A stretch of DNA of 64,000 nucleotides from Dipteris shenzhenensis. Lineage: Eukaryota; Polypodiophyta; Polypodiopsida; Gleicheniales. The stretch lies in NCBI GenBank assembly GCA_047967505.1, contig CM106539.1; one strand, written 5' to 3'. Below are positions 63,440-64,000 of the stretch, piece by piece. Position numbers and translations under genes: made by a program. The notes below the pieces were generated by a model. That model was not told where the DNA came from and did no database searches. It worked only from the letters and a program-made list of their open reading frames with translations. Within the stretch, counting starts at the first letter, position 1. Each line of letters begins with the position of its first letter.

Positions 63440-64000
63440 CTATCCAATTAATTTGGATTGACACATCATTATGCCCCCCTCAACATTAGCAAACTGGATG
63501 CCCAAATAGTAGTGCAAACAGCCCATATCTGACATTGCAAATGATTTTTGCAAATGTGTCTTGATATCTCTAATTTTCTGCATGTCGGGCCCAGTGATAA
63601 GCATGTCATCCACATACAGAATTAAATCAGATATTCTGATCCACACTTTCAGACATAAAGAGTGGCCTCTGTAGGAATGTTCTAAAACCCAAGGCATAGC
63701 ACAAAAGAATGTATCTTGGCATACCATGCCTGCAGTGAGTTTCGCAAATCTGTCTTGAAATCTATAATTTTCTGTGTGTCGGGCCCAGTGATAAACATGT
63801 CATCCACATACAGAATTAAATCAGAAATTCTGATCCACTCTTTTAGACATAAAGGGTGGCCTCTGTAGGAATGTTCTAAAACCCAAGGTATAGCACAAAA
63901 GAATGTATCTTGGCATACCATGCCCGCATTGCTTGCTTCAAACCATAGACGGTCTTGTTCAGCCGGCACACCTGAATTTCAGAAACTGCAACCTCAAATC
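63440..64000 (-). pseudogene. Copia element I reverse transcriptase with 194-bp tandem duplication
   Basis: Minus strand sequence reads VCRLNKTVYGLKQAMRAWYA from the right edge, then CQDTFFCAIPWVLEHSYRGH, ISDLILYVDDMFITGPDTQK, and then repeats CQDTFFCAMPWVLEHSYRGH and ISDLILYVDDMLITGPDMQK. The YVDD active site is therefore present twice (63800-63811 and 63606-63617). The rest of RT (MGCLHYYLGIQFANVEGG) runs to 63440. The element continues past 64000. Confidence 0.9.
63549..63936 (-). repeat. ~194-bp tandem duplication in copia RT
   Basis: Copies 63549-63742 and 63743-63936 share TGTCGGGCCCAGTGATAA and CATGTCATCCACATACAG, with roughly ten differences. Confidence 0.93.

Overview
The window looks like nuclear DNA from a land plant with a large, transposon-filled genome. 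Evidence: LTR retrotransposons primed by initiator tRNA-Met (TGGTATCAGAGC), L1-type LINEs, a chromodomain Ty3/gypsy element, a hAT element, and the 3' exons of a Rubisco-LSMT-like SET-domain protein methyltransferase. Introns of 20 and 32 kb would suit a gymnosperm, fern or other non-flowering plant, but that is inference and the species is not determined.

The one clear host gene runs on the minus strand. Seven exons (57612-57521, 57436-57388, 57300-57187, 37190-37104, 5021-4917, 4461-4327, 4222-4124) splice with GT-AG junctions and consistent phase into a 226-residue C-terminal part: the end of the SET domain, the LSMT substrate-binding domain and the stop codon. The 5' exons lie beyond the right edge. 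Nearly everything else is intron of this gene, or flank, packed with nested transposable elements.

Layout, left to right. 1-1984: decayed copia element. 1985-4123: 3' flank of the host gene. 4124-5021: last three exons. 5022-37103 (32-kb intron): LINE remnant; a 5'-truncated LINE with 14-bp target duplication (6558-7310); a small TRIM-like LTR element (7583-15853) whose 5' LTR holds a complete Ty3/gypsy chromovirus (8472-15074, TSD CACAC); a deleted copia element B (16351-26950, TSD TTGTA) whose gag start holds a full copia C (18003-23950, TSD GTTTT); then two LINEs head to tail (28003-34860). 37104-37190: a lone exon. 37191-57186 (20-kb intron): LINE ORF1 fragment, hAT fragment, a deleted LINE E (42942-50814, 13-bp TSD) split by a hAT element (44145-48260, 8-bp TSD), then copia F (50860-57059, TSD TAAAA), a sister of C. 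57187-57612: three exons. 57613-64000: upstream intron with a copia remnant containing LINE H.

Main observations: (1) the methyltransferase gene stretched over more than 53 kb; (2) an exon of a PHOSPHO/PPsPase-like HAD phosphatase, with its splice sites, captured antisense inside copia B; (3) dense arrays of CCGTACA/TGTACGG (the consensus of plant SBP-box factors) in the leaders of copia C and F and the subterminal region of the hAT, with a weaker cluster in copia B; (4) a local excess of short tandem duplications (15-194 bp) in transposons and host intron alike, one of which copied a splice donor. All transposon reading frames seen are broken by stops, frameshifts or deletions.
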